Part shown: piece after piece, positions 23,259 to 33,886 of the stretch
Layout: the number at the start of each line of letters is the position of its first letter
Numbering within the stretch: position 1 is the stretch's first letter
The notes under the pieces: model-generated
What the model was told of the DNA's origin: nothing
Databases searched by the model: none
Seen by the model: only the letters and a program-made list of their open reading frames with translations
Source of the DNA: Emmonsiellopsis sp. PD_33
Lineage: Eukaryota; Ascomycota; Eurotiomycetes; Onygenales; Ajellomycetaceae
NCBI GenBank assembly: GCA_032988165.1
Contig: JANTQF010000169.1
Coordinates: 1-64,000 of the forward strand
Direction of reading: 5' to 3'
DNA: 64,000 bases
Translations under genes and position numbers: made by a program

Positions 23259-24452
23259 ATGCAGGTGGGTGTTGGCGATGTTGTTCTCCTATCCAGCCTG
23301 GCATTGAAGATATACAGCGGATGTAAAACGGCGGCCGACGACTTTAAGGCGTTATCGGACCATGTTTTCTCGATTCACGTTCTGCTTCGGCAGTCAGAAA
23401 CATATGCCTATGAAGGATATTATCTCGATAAAGTCCAACGTCGACACCTAAAGCAGCTGACCGACCAGTGTGAACAAATATTAAAACAACTCGAATCCGT
23501 TCTCGATAAATATGAAGGACTGTCAACCGGAACTGCGAAATGGAAACATATACCCTGGCAGTTGGATCGCGATGAAATCAAGGACCTTAAGGAACGGATG
23601 ATGGATCAGATTGCATTTCTGACGAATTTCAATACTTCAGTCACCATGTAAGTAATATGTAACCTTGGGTGGAAGGTAGACTGCGGCAGAGGCTGACAGA
23701 GCCACAGGGGATCGCTTTCAGGCCTCAATAAACGACTTGACAGATTACTTCCAGGGCCAGAGGGCACCACGCTCACGGCGGAGGAGACAACAGGTGTCTA
23801 CGGAGATAGTGAAGAGGGCTGGGTGCAGTTTGTCAGATCCCTCGAGGCAGTTGGAATAGCCCGAAGCGTCATAGATCGAAATCGGAGATACTTTGTCGAA
23901 TGGATCGCGACCGCCATCGAGCACAATGAACAGGGACTCTCAAGATCGCTCAACAACCAGAGAAACCAACCGCCCACTAAACATACTCCGCCCCCTATTC
24001 CAGAGGTTGTGGAACCTCCCGAGCCAGGCCTTCTTTGCAGTAAAGCCCATCGGGATTCAAGCGTCTGCGAAGGACTTGACTTTGACTCCCCGCGTTCGCT
24101 AGATCTGGATCTCTCGCCTATACAGTCATCCACTAGCCACGAAAGGAGTTCCAGACGTGCGTCCACAATGACATCCTCAAAGACAAGGTCTGTAGGACTA
24201 CTTTCTGGCTGGGGAAGATCACCAAGTCTTGCTGAAGGATTCGGTGTCGGTTCTGGTCCACAGATTTCGCCTTATCATCGAGCTTCTATGTCAAGTGCAG
24301 ATTCAGTCTCTATCAAAACCAACGCAACCAGCAACGATAGCTCTGCGACCACTGATAGTCCCGAGTCCCGCCGGAAAGGGAAGAGACTCATGCGCAACGT
24401 GAGATCGAGGGTTTCAAACGTGGGCCTTTCCTCAAGTGCCCAATATTGGTGA
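23259..24452 (+). CDS. Protein with fungal STAND-type N-terminal domain and disordered Ser-rich tail
   Basis: Function is unknown. Two exons, 23259-23647 and 23708-24452 (intron GTAAGT...CACAG, 60 bp), give 377 residues; an acceptor at 23743 is an alternative. The first 150 or so residues (MQVGVGDVVLLSSLALKI, then KALSDHVFSIHVLL) resemble the helical domain at the N-terminus of fungal NACHT/NB-ARC (STAND) proteins, which is related to HeLo-like signalling domains. No nucleotide-binding domain follows. Instead the C-terminal half is Ser/Pro/Arg-rich and probably disordered, with many RSS and RRAST-type phosphorylation-like sites and a basic end (RRKGKRLMRNVRSR). It may be a free-standing signalling or adaptor relative of STAND proteins. 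The frame stays open upstream but no ATG is available. Confidence 0.65.
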
Positions 24453-25465
24453 TAGTAGTGCTTTCCATTCATTCAGCTTTTGATTCAGGCAAAAGAAACA
24501 ATTGTTGCCACTGGAGTATTGGCTAATCGGGGTTTTCTTCGGTTGAGGAGTTAGTGATGTGTTAGAATGAACGCATAAGGCCATAAGGCCGGACCCTGGG
24601 GCAGTCATTATGTGTTACAACAAAATGACAGGCCAGGGAACTGCAGCCGTGTTCATGGGCTTCTGGTTTGTAATGATGATACCCAGTGTTTTGGCATCTT
24701 CAGGAATTTTTGAGCGTGTTTGTCCTCCTGGAAGCCACCAGTGTTTGTTCTATGAGACTTATTAGCCCTTCCCATATGTAAATAGAGATATTCTGTTGTT
24801 ACCAGTGTTATTTGGTTTAACTGCCTGCCATAATATTCTCTTTCGGCCTGTTTACCAGCTCCTGTCTCCAGCAATCACCCATCGCTGTACTCCGTATGCC
24901 CAAATCTGGAGCCATGCTTTGCGGCTCAAAACCAGACCCTGATTGGGGGATTTGGCTTAAAACAGCAAGCCGAGCTGAAGGCTATGCAAGGCTGGTGGTT
25001 GGCAAGGTGGCCGAGTGGCAGAGTGGCAGGCAGCGTGGACGAATGACACACGCAGCGATACGATGATGTGCATGAAGTAAATTAAATGTTGCAGGTATGC
25101 TCTCCACACAGGTTCCAGGCTCAGCCTGACGTCTGTGTTCTCGCGAGTCGATGGATGTTGTCAAGCTGTCGAGCTGTCGAGTTGCCGAGTGGTTCGCGGC
25201 CGCCTTGATGCCAAGAAAGGCAGAAGATCACGTGCTATTATATGCGCTAATCAAAGGCGGAATAGCGTGTAACCCACGTAATCATTCAAATCGCACGTGT
25301 GGAGCACGGCTCCGCTTAACCCTGGAATCTGATTGGCCAATAGTGCGGATACTCGATCTCGATCCAAGTTCAGCCATTTTCCCTCCACAACTTCGAGCTG
25401 CCATTCCCCCCGACAATTCGCATAATTCACCTTCAGGAATCGTGTTTGCTTCTCTTTATTTCACA
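24453..25465. other. Intergenic, no gene
   Basis: About 1 kb between two rightward genes. A segment at 25001-25050 begins like a serine-tRNA 5' end (GGCCGAGTGGC) but lacks a B box and cloverleaf. The right part is the Smr-gene promoter. Confidence 0.55.
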
Positions 25466-26439
25466 ATGTCCCATGAAATGTCATTCCTAGGCCATAGAGG
25501 TATGCCCGTCCCATTATTCCCCGTCAGAAGACAAAGCTAACTTTTGCGATTCTGCGCATCCAGCCTTCAATCACGACCAGAGCGGGGATGCTGAGGCAGA
25601 GTATGACCGTCTCCGCGAAGCTGCAAGACATGAGGCTGCCCAGCGCGGCTCTTGCTTCGATCGAGTTCGTTCTAGTCCCCTACTCAGCAAATTCGAAACA
25701 CCATCCGCCCTAACCAATACACACACAGTCGCGTCACGCCTACGAAAGCGGAGATGGTCAACTTGCCAAAGAACTTTCCGAGCAAGGCAAAGCACACGGC
25801 AGAAAAATGGAGGAATACAACAAACAAGCCTCGGAATTCATCTTTCGTGAGAATAATGCGGATGGCCGCGTACCCTCCGATACTATCGACCTGCATGGCC
25901 AGTTCGTCGAAGAGGCTGAGGATATCTTGGAGGAGAGAATAAAATATGCCCGCCAGCACGGGCAGACACATTTGCACGTGTAAGTATAGTTTGACCCACG
26001 ACTATGGAATCTCCGGTGTAACAAATACTACCCGGCTCGGAGCTTTTCGAAATTTGATGTGCTAATCAATGCGCGACAATGCGGCCCTACGCAAAGAATT
26101 GTTGGGAAGGGTAACCACTCAACTAATCACATCCAAAAGCTCAAACCTCGAGTGGAGCAAGTTTGCCGTGAACTAGGATTGCAGTATACCACTGAGGATA
26201 ACGCCGGACGGATTTATGTCAACTTGACTGGTGGCCCGGCGGAGATGCCCCCGCACCAGCAGCATCATGCTCCACAGCAACAGCAGCAACATCATGCACC
26301 ACAGTACGGGCATCAGCAACAACACCATCAGCCACACCAGCAACAGGAGCAAAAGCCTGACGAGATCCAGCAGGTTGTCAATGCTGTTGCTCCCAAGCTC
26401 CTCAGAAGACTGGAGAAAGCTTGCTGTATTGTTATGTGA
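25466..26439 (+). CDS. DUF1771-Smr domain protein with C-terminal CaaX box
   Basis: Smr domains are nuclease- or nucleic-acid-binding modules related to the C-terminus of MutS2; yeast YPL199C has the same DUF1771-Smr pairing. Four exons splice in phase: 25466-25499, 25564-25664, 25729-25979 and 26097-26439, giving 242 residues. DUF1771 spans AEAEYDRLREAARHEA to about EFIFRENNA. The Smr core follows with TIDLHGQFVEEAE and IVGKGNHS, both characteristic motifs. A His/Gln-rich tract (many CAG and CAC codons) leads to a basic helix and the final residues KACCIVM. The terminal CIVM fits a CaaX prenylation box, so membrane attachment is possible. The donor of intron 2 (GTTCGT) is weak, but the join restores the conserved CFDRSRHAYESGDG. 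Confidence 0.88.
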
Positions 26440-27387
26440 GCTGAACTGGAACCGGATCGAGATTTTCTGGATATTTTCCTTCCTGGGAGCGACGGCACTC
26501 GCGAATTGATACCCTATTTCAAATACTTGTCGTGTATATACAGGTTCGGGAAGCATTTGTATCAACCATACACTATTTGGATACGCTTTTTTTCCCAATA
26601 ACCATACGTTGGACGCATGATTTAAATTACTTTCGCAACAAATACCCCAGCAGATAACACGTCTGTATGGATATCTACAGTACATCTTTTTGTTCCAATG
26701 AATGTTACTTCCATAGTGATTAGAAAATAAGATGCTGACTATAAGCAGCACTATGGTATTATTTTTTGCGGCTTGATATCTGGCTAGAGCTGGTAGAGAT
26801 TATGGTAAAGCTGCAAACGGTGATAGAGAGGTAGTTTTAGACAATGACAGTTGTGAAGTCTCATTTCGATATCCCATCTCTCCTCTATTTACAACCTCTT
26901 AAATATTTGTATTGCAGTTGTAGTTCCTGCAGGGCTGCGGTGACATGTGATCCCCCACCAAGGATCCATCGCAGCCCAACCGCGTCTTCTGGGCAGCGTC
27001 ATCCACGGCGAACAACAAACTCTCTGGGGACAGCTCTCTCCGCTCTCCACCTCTCCACTCCTCGATGTCAACAATTACCCGACCCTCCTACATAACTCCA
27101 TCCTTCGCGCCACCTTCCAGCCCTCGCCCTGTGTCCTGTCGGAACAAATCCGCATCTGCGCCTTTTAATCGCATCCTCCCGCACACAAAGCCCGCAACAG
27201 GGTCCCGTTTTGCCTGCCAGCTGAAATCCTCCCCCCGCCGACGTTGTGACACCATCCCGCTGATCCCAGACCGTAACCCGCGCCGTCCTACAGCTAGGAC
27301 AAGCGTCCAGGTCACCCTTGCGGCGGTTGCCTGTGTCCATCCTAGCCGTCCTTCTGCGGCCGGCCCCCACCTCCCCTCCTTCCCACC
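26440..27387. other. Intergenic, upstream of GGPP synthase
   Basis: About 950 bp between two rightward genes. The right half is C-rich and pyrimidine-rich on the plus strand, as often seen just before fungal start codons. No gene is supported. Confidence 0.55.
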
Positions 27388-28773
27388 ATGCAGTCTCACG
27401 AATCCCCCAACCCCATACCCCCTCGCACCAGTTCGACAGGCTTCATAAATGGCGGCCTCGACAATATAAACCCCGCCGGCGCTCGAAATTCGTCCTTTAA
27501 ACCTCTCCCGGAGTCAGAGTGGGTCGCGCCACTTTCCAAGAGACGGACATCGAATCCCATACACAGACACGGCGGAGGCCATTCGAGAAATCGGTCGAGT
27601 ATAGACGGCACCAAATACAAGGACGGAACCATGTGGTCGTCAGATAAGGAAAAGATCCTGTTGGGTCCTTACGATTATATGCTTCAGCAGCCTGGGAAGG
27701 ACATACGGAGGCAGTTTATTGCCGCCTTTAACAGATGGCTGCAAGTTCCCGAGGAGAGTTTGGCGATAATTACGAAAGTGGTTGCAATGCTACACACTGC
27801 TTCGTTGCTGTAAGTTGTCTCACTGCATGGGGGACCTGCCTCTGCCCGTGCGACTATAGAAACTTTGCTGATCTGTATCTGCCTTGGGTCAGGGTCGACG
27901 ACGTCGAGGATTCCTCAACGCTCCGGAGAGGGGTGCCTGTAGCTCATAATATATTTGGAACCGCTCAGACGATCAATTCGGCAAATTACGTCTACTTCCT
28001 AGCTTTAGAAGAAGTGCAGAAACTGAAAAGCCCGAATGCGATAAATATTTACATGAAGGAACTACTGAACCTACATCGGGGCCAGGGCATGGATCTCTTC
28101 TGGAGAGATACCCTAACATGTCCAACTGAAGAGGACTATCTTGAAATGGTAGGGAACAAAACAGGTGGCCTTTTCAGACTTAGTATAAAACTGATGCAGG
28201 CGGAAAGTGACACCGGAATGTAAGTGATATATCCCTGCCAACCCCGTACCAACCCCCTGGAACGAGTCTAACCAACCGCCCCGCCATCTATAAAAAAACA
28301 GAGACTGCCTCCCCCTCGTGAATCTGATGGGTCTCATCTTCCAAATCTGCGACGACTACCTCAACCTCTCCAACTCAACCTACAGCAAAAACAAGGGACC
28401 CTGCGAAGACCTCACGGAGGGGAAATTCTCCTTCCCAATCATCCACAGCATCCGCTCACGCCCGGAAAACCTCCAACTCATCAACATCCTCAAACAAAAG
28501 ACAACAGAAGAGGAAGTCAAGCGGTATGCTGTCAGCTATATGGAGAGCACGGGCAGCTTCGCTTATACGCGCAAGGTGGTGACGCAGTTACGGGATAAGG
28601 CATTGGTGTTGATTGAGGGGTTGGAGAATTCGGTTTCCCCTTCTGCGACGGACCAGGCGAATGGGGAGCGGGCGGGGGAGATGGTAAGGGTTATTTTGAT
28701 TAAGATGGTTGAGACGACGTTGATGGATGGGGAGGGGGATGAGAAGGGGAAGGGGAAGGAGAGGGACGGATAA
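27388..28773 (+). CDS. Geranylgeranyl diphosphate synthase
   Basis: This trans-prenyltransferase condenses FPP or DMAPP with IPP to make C20 GGPP, used for protein geranylgeranylation, carotenoids and other diterpenoids. Exons are 27388-27809, 27893-28219 and 28302-28773, giving 406 residues. The first aspartate-rich motif DDVED (residues about 143-147) is formed right after the first splice junction (LLVDDVEDSSTLRRG), and the second appears as ICDDYLN. Substrate contacts are seen in GPYDYMLQQPGKDIR, and in GKFSFP further on. The first 70 residues are a Ser/Pro/Asn-rich extension and the C-terminus is Glu/Gly/Lys-rich. There is no neighbouring terpene cyclase or P450, so it is more likely the housekeeping enzyme than one of a secondary-metabolite cluster. 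Confidence 0.93.
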
Positions 28774-29451
28774 GGATAAGGAGGGTGGAGAGGTGATTTC
28801 TTTCTCCTTTCTACGTTCTTTGTTTTAAAAGAAAACGCACAATTCCCCAGTTCGAGCGTTGTCTCCAAAATATCATGAATGAGATGTATATGTCTGTTTC
28901 TTTCTAGCATGGTTATTTATTCTCCAGCAGCACTGGCCTACCTAGCAAGCAGACTTTCTTTCTTTGAGCAAGCCCCATTTCGTCCTTTTTTTCCTTTTTG
29001 GATCGGCACAAATTTGACTTATCTCCTCATAACCTTATGCCTGTATCTGTTCGTCTGCGCAGCGCTGTCCACTTTAGAAGTGGTTAACATCACACCGCAT
29101 TACATTGCATTGAATATTATTCCCTTTCTTCAAACCCCATCATGAGATGTAGTCGACACCCATTCTATACCCTCCCCCTTTCTCAATCTGTTTTTGTTTT
29201 CTCTCGATATCTAGTCTAATAAGAAGAAAGAAGTTGAGGACGTATATTTGCCTACCCGTGACGTTCTCGAGGGTGTTTGTCGTGAGGCATCTAAAAAAAA
29301 GTTCTCCTTGACCTTTCTTTTCTCTAACCCCCTTGACTCAGAGAATGGCAGGAACTCCCTCTCCCATCCAATTGATATTGATATTGCTATTTATTTAACA
29401 GAAGGGGATCCAAAGAACGATCTATGAATATCTAACTCAATCCGGGTGCAC
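28774..29451. other. Convergent intergenic region
   Basis: About 680 bp holding 3' UTRs of GGPP synthase and the F-box/ankyrin gene. One short hydrophobic frame (about 88 codons) is a low-complexity translation and not supported as a gene. Confidence 0.55.
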
Positions 29452-30579
29452 TTAAGACAGGCGTCTGGCGATTTTTCTCGAGGTTGCGACAGCCAATGGT
29501 GTCTGCCCATTGTTATTTTTAATCTTGATGTCAGCTCCGTTGGCCAGGAGAAGTTCTACCAGGAAATGATCGTCCTGATTCATCGCATAATGTAATGCAG
29601 TCTGTCCGTCCCAGTCCTTCACATTAGGATCCAGGTGCTGGCCTAGGAATAGATCGGCGGCATCGAAATCGCCTACTATAGCTGCGATGTGCATAACGGT
29701 CTTGCCAAACGATAAACAAGTCACATTTGCCCCTTTTTCAACAAGGATTTCTATCATGTCAAGTCTGCTCGCCCACGTAGCCATATGGAGCGGTGCTCCG
29801 TCCCCAAAATCAAAATCAAAATAATCCGAGCGCCGAGTCCCCATATCGATCACTTCTTTGAGGACGGAGATATTCCCACCCCGAACCGCCGCGCAAAGAA
29901 GTAGCCCTAACTCCATTGCATTTCTCGAGTCGAAAGGGGCTCCGTTTTTGAGGATAGCATTAAAGGCATATGCATCTCCAATGGATGCTGCGAACGCAAG
30001 CGGGCCATTCCTGTAAGGGTCGTGTGCAGGTGTCGGGTCTTGTACGCGGTCATCCCAGGTAGTACCCGCACCAGCGTGGAGAAGCTGGGGTATTGCGTAC
30101 GTCCGGCCTAGGAGTATGGCCCAGTATAGGATAGGTTTTCCCATATGTATAGGTTCGTAGAGTTCTTCGATGGCGACTTGCTTATAAGATATAGCTTTGC
30201 GGCCGACCACAGCCAGCAGGAGCTCTGTCATCCCCGGCAGTTGCTTTGAAATCAGGAGTTGCTTCAATTCAGCATTTCCCCAGGTAGCAATCAAAGCCCA
30301 CAATTTTTTACCCCTCGTGTCCACGATCTCAACGCCATTTTCCTTTTGCTTGGACAGGAAGTAATCGATCATTCTCGTAAACCCTCTCCCTACGGCCATT
30401 TCGAGCACAGTGCGATGGGTGTATGGCCAGTTAGCTGTTCGAGCGATTTTATACAGGTGTCGGAAAGCGAAGTTCGATATCCAGCGACAGACAAGAACCA
30501 GGCTAGCTAGGTCGCGGACATTATCAAGGAAGCTAGCGATGCGATCGATCATCTCGCCGGGAAGGTATTGGAAGGACAT
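29452..30579 (-). CDS. F-box-like/ankyrin-repeat protein
   Basis: This single exon gives 375 residues from the ATG at 30579; the open frame continues upstream but only to a GTG, so the ATG is chosen. The N-terminus (FQYLPGEMIDRIASFLDN, then LVLVCRWISNFAF) fits an F-box-like motif, which would bind Skp1 in an SCF ubiquitin ligase. Ankyrin repeats follow to the end, including NGPLAFAASIGDAYAFNAIL, GAPLHMATWASRLDMIEIL, GKTVMHIAAIVGDFDAADLF, GQTALHYAMNQDDHFLVELL and a last repeat GQTPLAVATSRK. Such proteins are numerous and fast evolving in filamentous ascomycetes. The target is unknown. Confidence 0.82.
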   Translation of the reverse strand: MSFQYLPGEMIDRIASFLDNVRDLASLVLVCRWISNFAFRHLYKIARTANWPYTHRTVLEMAVGRGFTRMIDYFLSKQKENGVEIVDTRGKKLWALIATWGNAELKQLLISKQLPGMTELLLAVVGRKAISYKQVAIEELYEPIHMGKPILYWAILLGRTYAIPQLLHAGAGTTWDDRVQDPTPAHDPYRNGPLAFAASIGDAYAFNAILKNGAPFDSRNAMELGLLLCAAVRGGNISVLKEVIDMGTRRSDYFDFDFGDGAPLHMATWASRLDMIEILVEKGANVTCLSFGKTVMHIAAIVGDFDAADLFLGQHLDPNVKDWDGQTALHYAMNQDDHFLVELLLANGADIKIKNNNGQTPLAVATSRKIARRLS

Positions 30580-31278
30580 TCTGGAACTCGCGGAGAGGGA
30601 AGTGGTGGGAGATGGGGCTGTTGGCAAGGTCGTTGGCACGGCTGGTAATATATGCAAAAGAGGTATGTGTATGCGTGCTATTGATACATCGATAAATGAA
30701 TGAGGATATCCAATAACATGGAGAGCTTGTGGACCCGACTGGGGAGACTGAAATGTGTAATGGATGAAGACCAGATGGTGAGCGAGGTGCGAGGTTTCAA
30801 TGCATCTCAAAGGACCTCGCTGACGGAGAGTACGATCAGGCAGGACTCCGTTGTGCCTGCCTGCTAAGGTTCCAATATGGTGAAGATATTCATGTACGGA
30901 AGAAGGAGCATACAGCACCCGTCCTATCACTCCAGCTTCAAACTTCCGTCATCGATTAGGTGCGTCATCGACAACACCATAAAGATAAGAGGGATCACTT
31001 CTGTCGATGGGAAGTATATATGAAAAGCTCCGTCGGAGACGGAATAGATATAATGTAATGGGTGCAGAAAAGATAGAGGATCACGTCGTTCTCTATTCAC
31101 GAAACCAAAAATGAAGCAGGGGGTATCTTTCATATCATTAGGTCATACGTAAGTATATATGACTATATATATGTATATAGGAATAGGCACGAACGGGATG
31201 TATCCACCGAATGCCATTATCTTTCTTCTAGGGGACCAAAAAAACGCCAAAAAATATAATAATAGGACGCCGATTATA
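30580..31278. other. Intergenic, promoter of the F-box/ankyrin gene
   Basis: About 700 bp between two leftward genes. An open frame continues from the F-box gene through here without an ATG. The left part is its promoter or 5' UTR and the right part the 3' flank of the copper regulator. Confidence 0.5.
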
Positions 31279-33108
31279 TTAAACCGGTGGCGGATCTACA
31301 GCCACAGGACTCTGAGCAGAGATTGTAAATTCGTTCGAATAACTAGTATTCGGAAGCATGTGAGTCGGAGAGAAGTGTCGGTTTATATGGTTTTCGGGTT
31401 CGTGAACGGTAGTGGTCGTTGACTGGTCCGGGGGAGGAGATACCTCAAGCGCGACCCCGTCATGCCCACTATGGGTTAAGCAGCCCACACAGGCACAGTT
31501 GACGCCACATTGACAGGTGCCTGTAAGATTGGTGCAGGGGTCCAGCAGACCGACAGGGTATTCCACCTCGTAGTATGCAGCATCATGCATAAGCATTTGG
31601 CCATAGTTAGGATCATAGACGGCTGGAGCCTCTGAAGATCCTGTGTAGTCAAGGGCAGGCTGTTGTCCTGTACCACGGTAATACGGTTGATTGGATGGTT
31701 GCACCGGCAGGTTGTTTGGTGGTAAAGTATGATAGTCAAATCCCGCGGGTACCGTCGGACCGCTAAAAGGAGGTGTATTACCGGTTTCGGTTGTTTGATC
31801 ATCGTCTCTAAATGTCATCAGGTAGCCCATCTCCTGTATGTGCTGTCTAGTTGTATCGTTGAATGGATGAGAAGCACAGCCTAAGCATTGACAGCCGTCA
31901 CCACAGTCGCAGTTGTGCGCAGAAGGTTCACTCAACATAGGGTTAGACGGGAATGGAAGGCCAGATGTATTTGCAGGAGGAATTTGAGGGAGACTGTGGC
32001 CGATTGAATTGTAAGCGTACGGGATATCCGGCGAAGAATAGCCCGTTACAGGGGCAGATGTACCATGGTTCAGGCGAAGGTCCGGACTCGCCGTTCCATT
32101 GGGCATATATGATAAAGTACTGTTGTAGTTGGTGTGTGCCTGCCGTGCTAGCTCTGGGGTCGAAAATGAGCGCTGACTCCAAGTGGGGGGGTAGGCGGGA
32201 ATGGAATTTGCTGGCGTCTGCGAGATTGGTAACTGGGAAACAGGGGTTTCTTCTTCTTTAAGCTGCTCCGGTTTATCGCCATGCTCCTCCCGTTTTGAGC
32301 TTTTTTCGGAACAGCAAGATTTAACTGGCTGCGAAGGGGGTTCTGGTTGCTGTTTCTTCCCACAGCATCCGCCGGAGGCAGGCCTGGCTCCTAGATTGGT
32401 TCGTGAGTTTTGACTCTGAACCCCGTATACTTTCCGGGACGTGGAGTCCATATTCGATATTTCCCTGGGCTGATATTGTGATGGAATGGGCGCTTGGTAT
32501 TGTGGATTGTACGAGGGTTGAATGTTAAATGTAGGTTGGTTCTGCTCATTTGAGACGTCCGGATTGTATTCATTAGGCGCGGGAACCATTGAATTTAAAC
32601 CTTTCGCGACGAGCTCTGGGGCGGCTTGGAGGCTATTCTGACGCCGAGACCGCTTCTGAATTCTATTGGGGTTGACTGCTGGAGCACTTGGCAGCCCTGG
32701 TGAGCTCGGAGCTGGCTGGACTGCCCCTGTCTCTGTCACAACCATTGGAACCTGATAGAGCGGCCGGCATAAACATGTCGAACCTATCCGGAAAGGATTA
32801 GGACTAGAACTTGTCGTTGAATTCGCATCATCGGATTTCGACTCACCTTTAGGAATTCTGACCATAAAAGCGTATAATTTCTGACAGCTACATGTACCCT
32901 TGGGATGGGGGCATTTTGCCAGTGGTCGTCCAGCCTTGGGGACTTTCATCATGAGTCGATCGAAATGCTGGCATTTTGACGATCGGTGGCCACGAACGCA
33001 TGGCTCGCTGGAAATCCAACCGTTAGCAGATCGGTATTGAAGAACGACGACAACACGTGGGTGCCAAACTTACCACGACCACTTTGCGCCCTCCTCATCT
33101 AGAGGCAT
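31279..33108 (-). CDS. Copper-fist transcription factor (Mac1/Cuf1/GRISEA type)
   Basis: This is a nuclear copper-responsive regulator. Exons are 33074-33108 and 31279-33007 (587 residues). The N-terminal copper fist is complete only after splicing: Cys12 and Cys15, Cys24 and His26 (CVRGHRSSKCQH), the minor-groove KAGRP and then CPHPKGTCSC. Two C-terminal cysteine arrays, CDCGDGCQCLGCASH and CQCGVNCACVGCLTH, match the C-x-C-x3-C-x-C-x2-C-x2-H repeat that binds Cu(I) in Mac1, Cuf1 and GRISEA. This points to an activator of high-affinity copper uptake under copper starvation (family knowledge), rather than an Ace1-type detoxification factor. The middle is Pro/Ser/Gln-rich, with one CCGKK-type cluster and Lys/Glu-rich stretches. 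Confidence 0.9.
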
Positions 33109-33886
33109 TTTTGTGAATTGCTGGCGGAGGGATCTTTAGAAACGGGCGTTGCCGCTGAATCTACAAAAGGAGAGGTTTCTGGGACAGCAGGAGGATTCCC
33201 GACCCAAGATAAATAACAGCGGCTTGAGTCGAAGACCTCCTATTCGCTACCCCACCCCCACGACCCCGCGATGCGAATTGCTCAACAAGCGCTATATTGC
33301 TTTTTCTGATGACTCCAGGATGTAATTCTCCGGGGCCAGGACGGGGGACGCTGGACTCAGCACGTAATGACAAGCGGCCAATTTGTAATCTTGTATTATG
33401 GTCCGGCTCCTGAAGCAGTACCGTCCGGCGGCACAGAGGTCGATCAGCCAGGCAGTAAAGAAAGCACCGACCAACCCCGGACGGAGCAGCGAGAGAACAC
33501 GACAGGCTGGCCTCAAGCGCGGCTGGCTGTAGGCGATTCGGGGGCCAAACCTGGGGCTGATGCGCGCAGGAGCTGGCTGTGATGGCGGGGGCTGAAATGT
33601 TGACATCGAAGTCGGCGCAAGAAGGACTTGACCGCGGCAGAACAGAGCGCGGCTGTGACCGGCCTGATCGGGCTAGCGCGCTGACTAAGTTGGCCTCGGA
33701 ACAGTGTGGCGTCCAATCACGGATCCGGAATACACGCATCCTTGCTCCGGCTAGTCCAAATACGGTAGCGCGCTTGTGGCGGCCTCGGCGTCTGAGTAAG
33801 CGACGTCGCGATACGAAAATGAATGTCCGAGATTGATATCAGAGCTGCTTGTGTCCGCCATAAGATTCCATTGATGCCCGCCAGCC
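33109..33886. other. Divergent promoter region, copper regulator and metaxin-like gene
   Basis: About 780 bp between divergent starts. Overlapping open frames on both strands are due to GC-rich sequence and lack domains. I see promoters only. Confidence 0.5.

Noticed and set aside
25001..25080. Segment resembling a serine tRNA 5' part (GGCCGAGTGGC)
   Set aside because: No B box (GGTTCRANYCC-like), no acceptor-stem complement and no variable arm pairing.
28879..29145. Hydrophobic 88-codon frame after GGPP synthase
   Set aside because: Low-complexity Leu/Phe translation of an AT- and T-rich 3' UTR; no conserved start context or homolog known to me.
30580..30930. 117-residue N-terminal extension of the F-box/ankyrin protein
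   Set aside because: It would need a GTG start; the first ATG in frame is at 30579 and begins the recognisable F-box.
31279..32952. Copper regulator read as one exon starting at the internal methionine
   Set aside because: This loses the zinc-binding first half of the copper fist; adding the 35-bp upstream exon restores it in phase.
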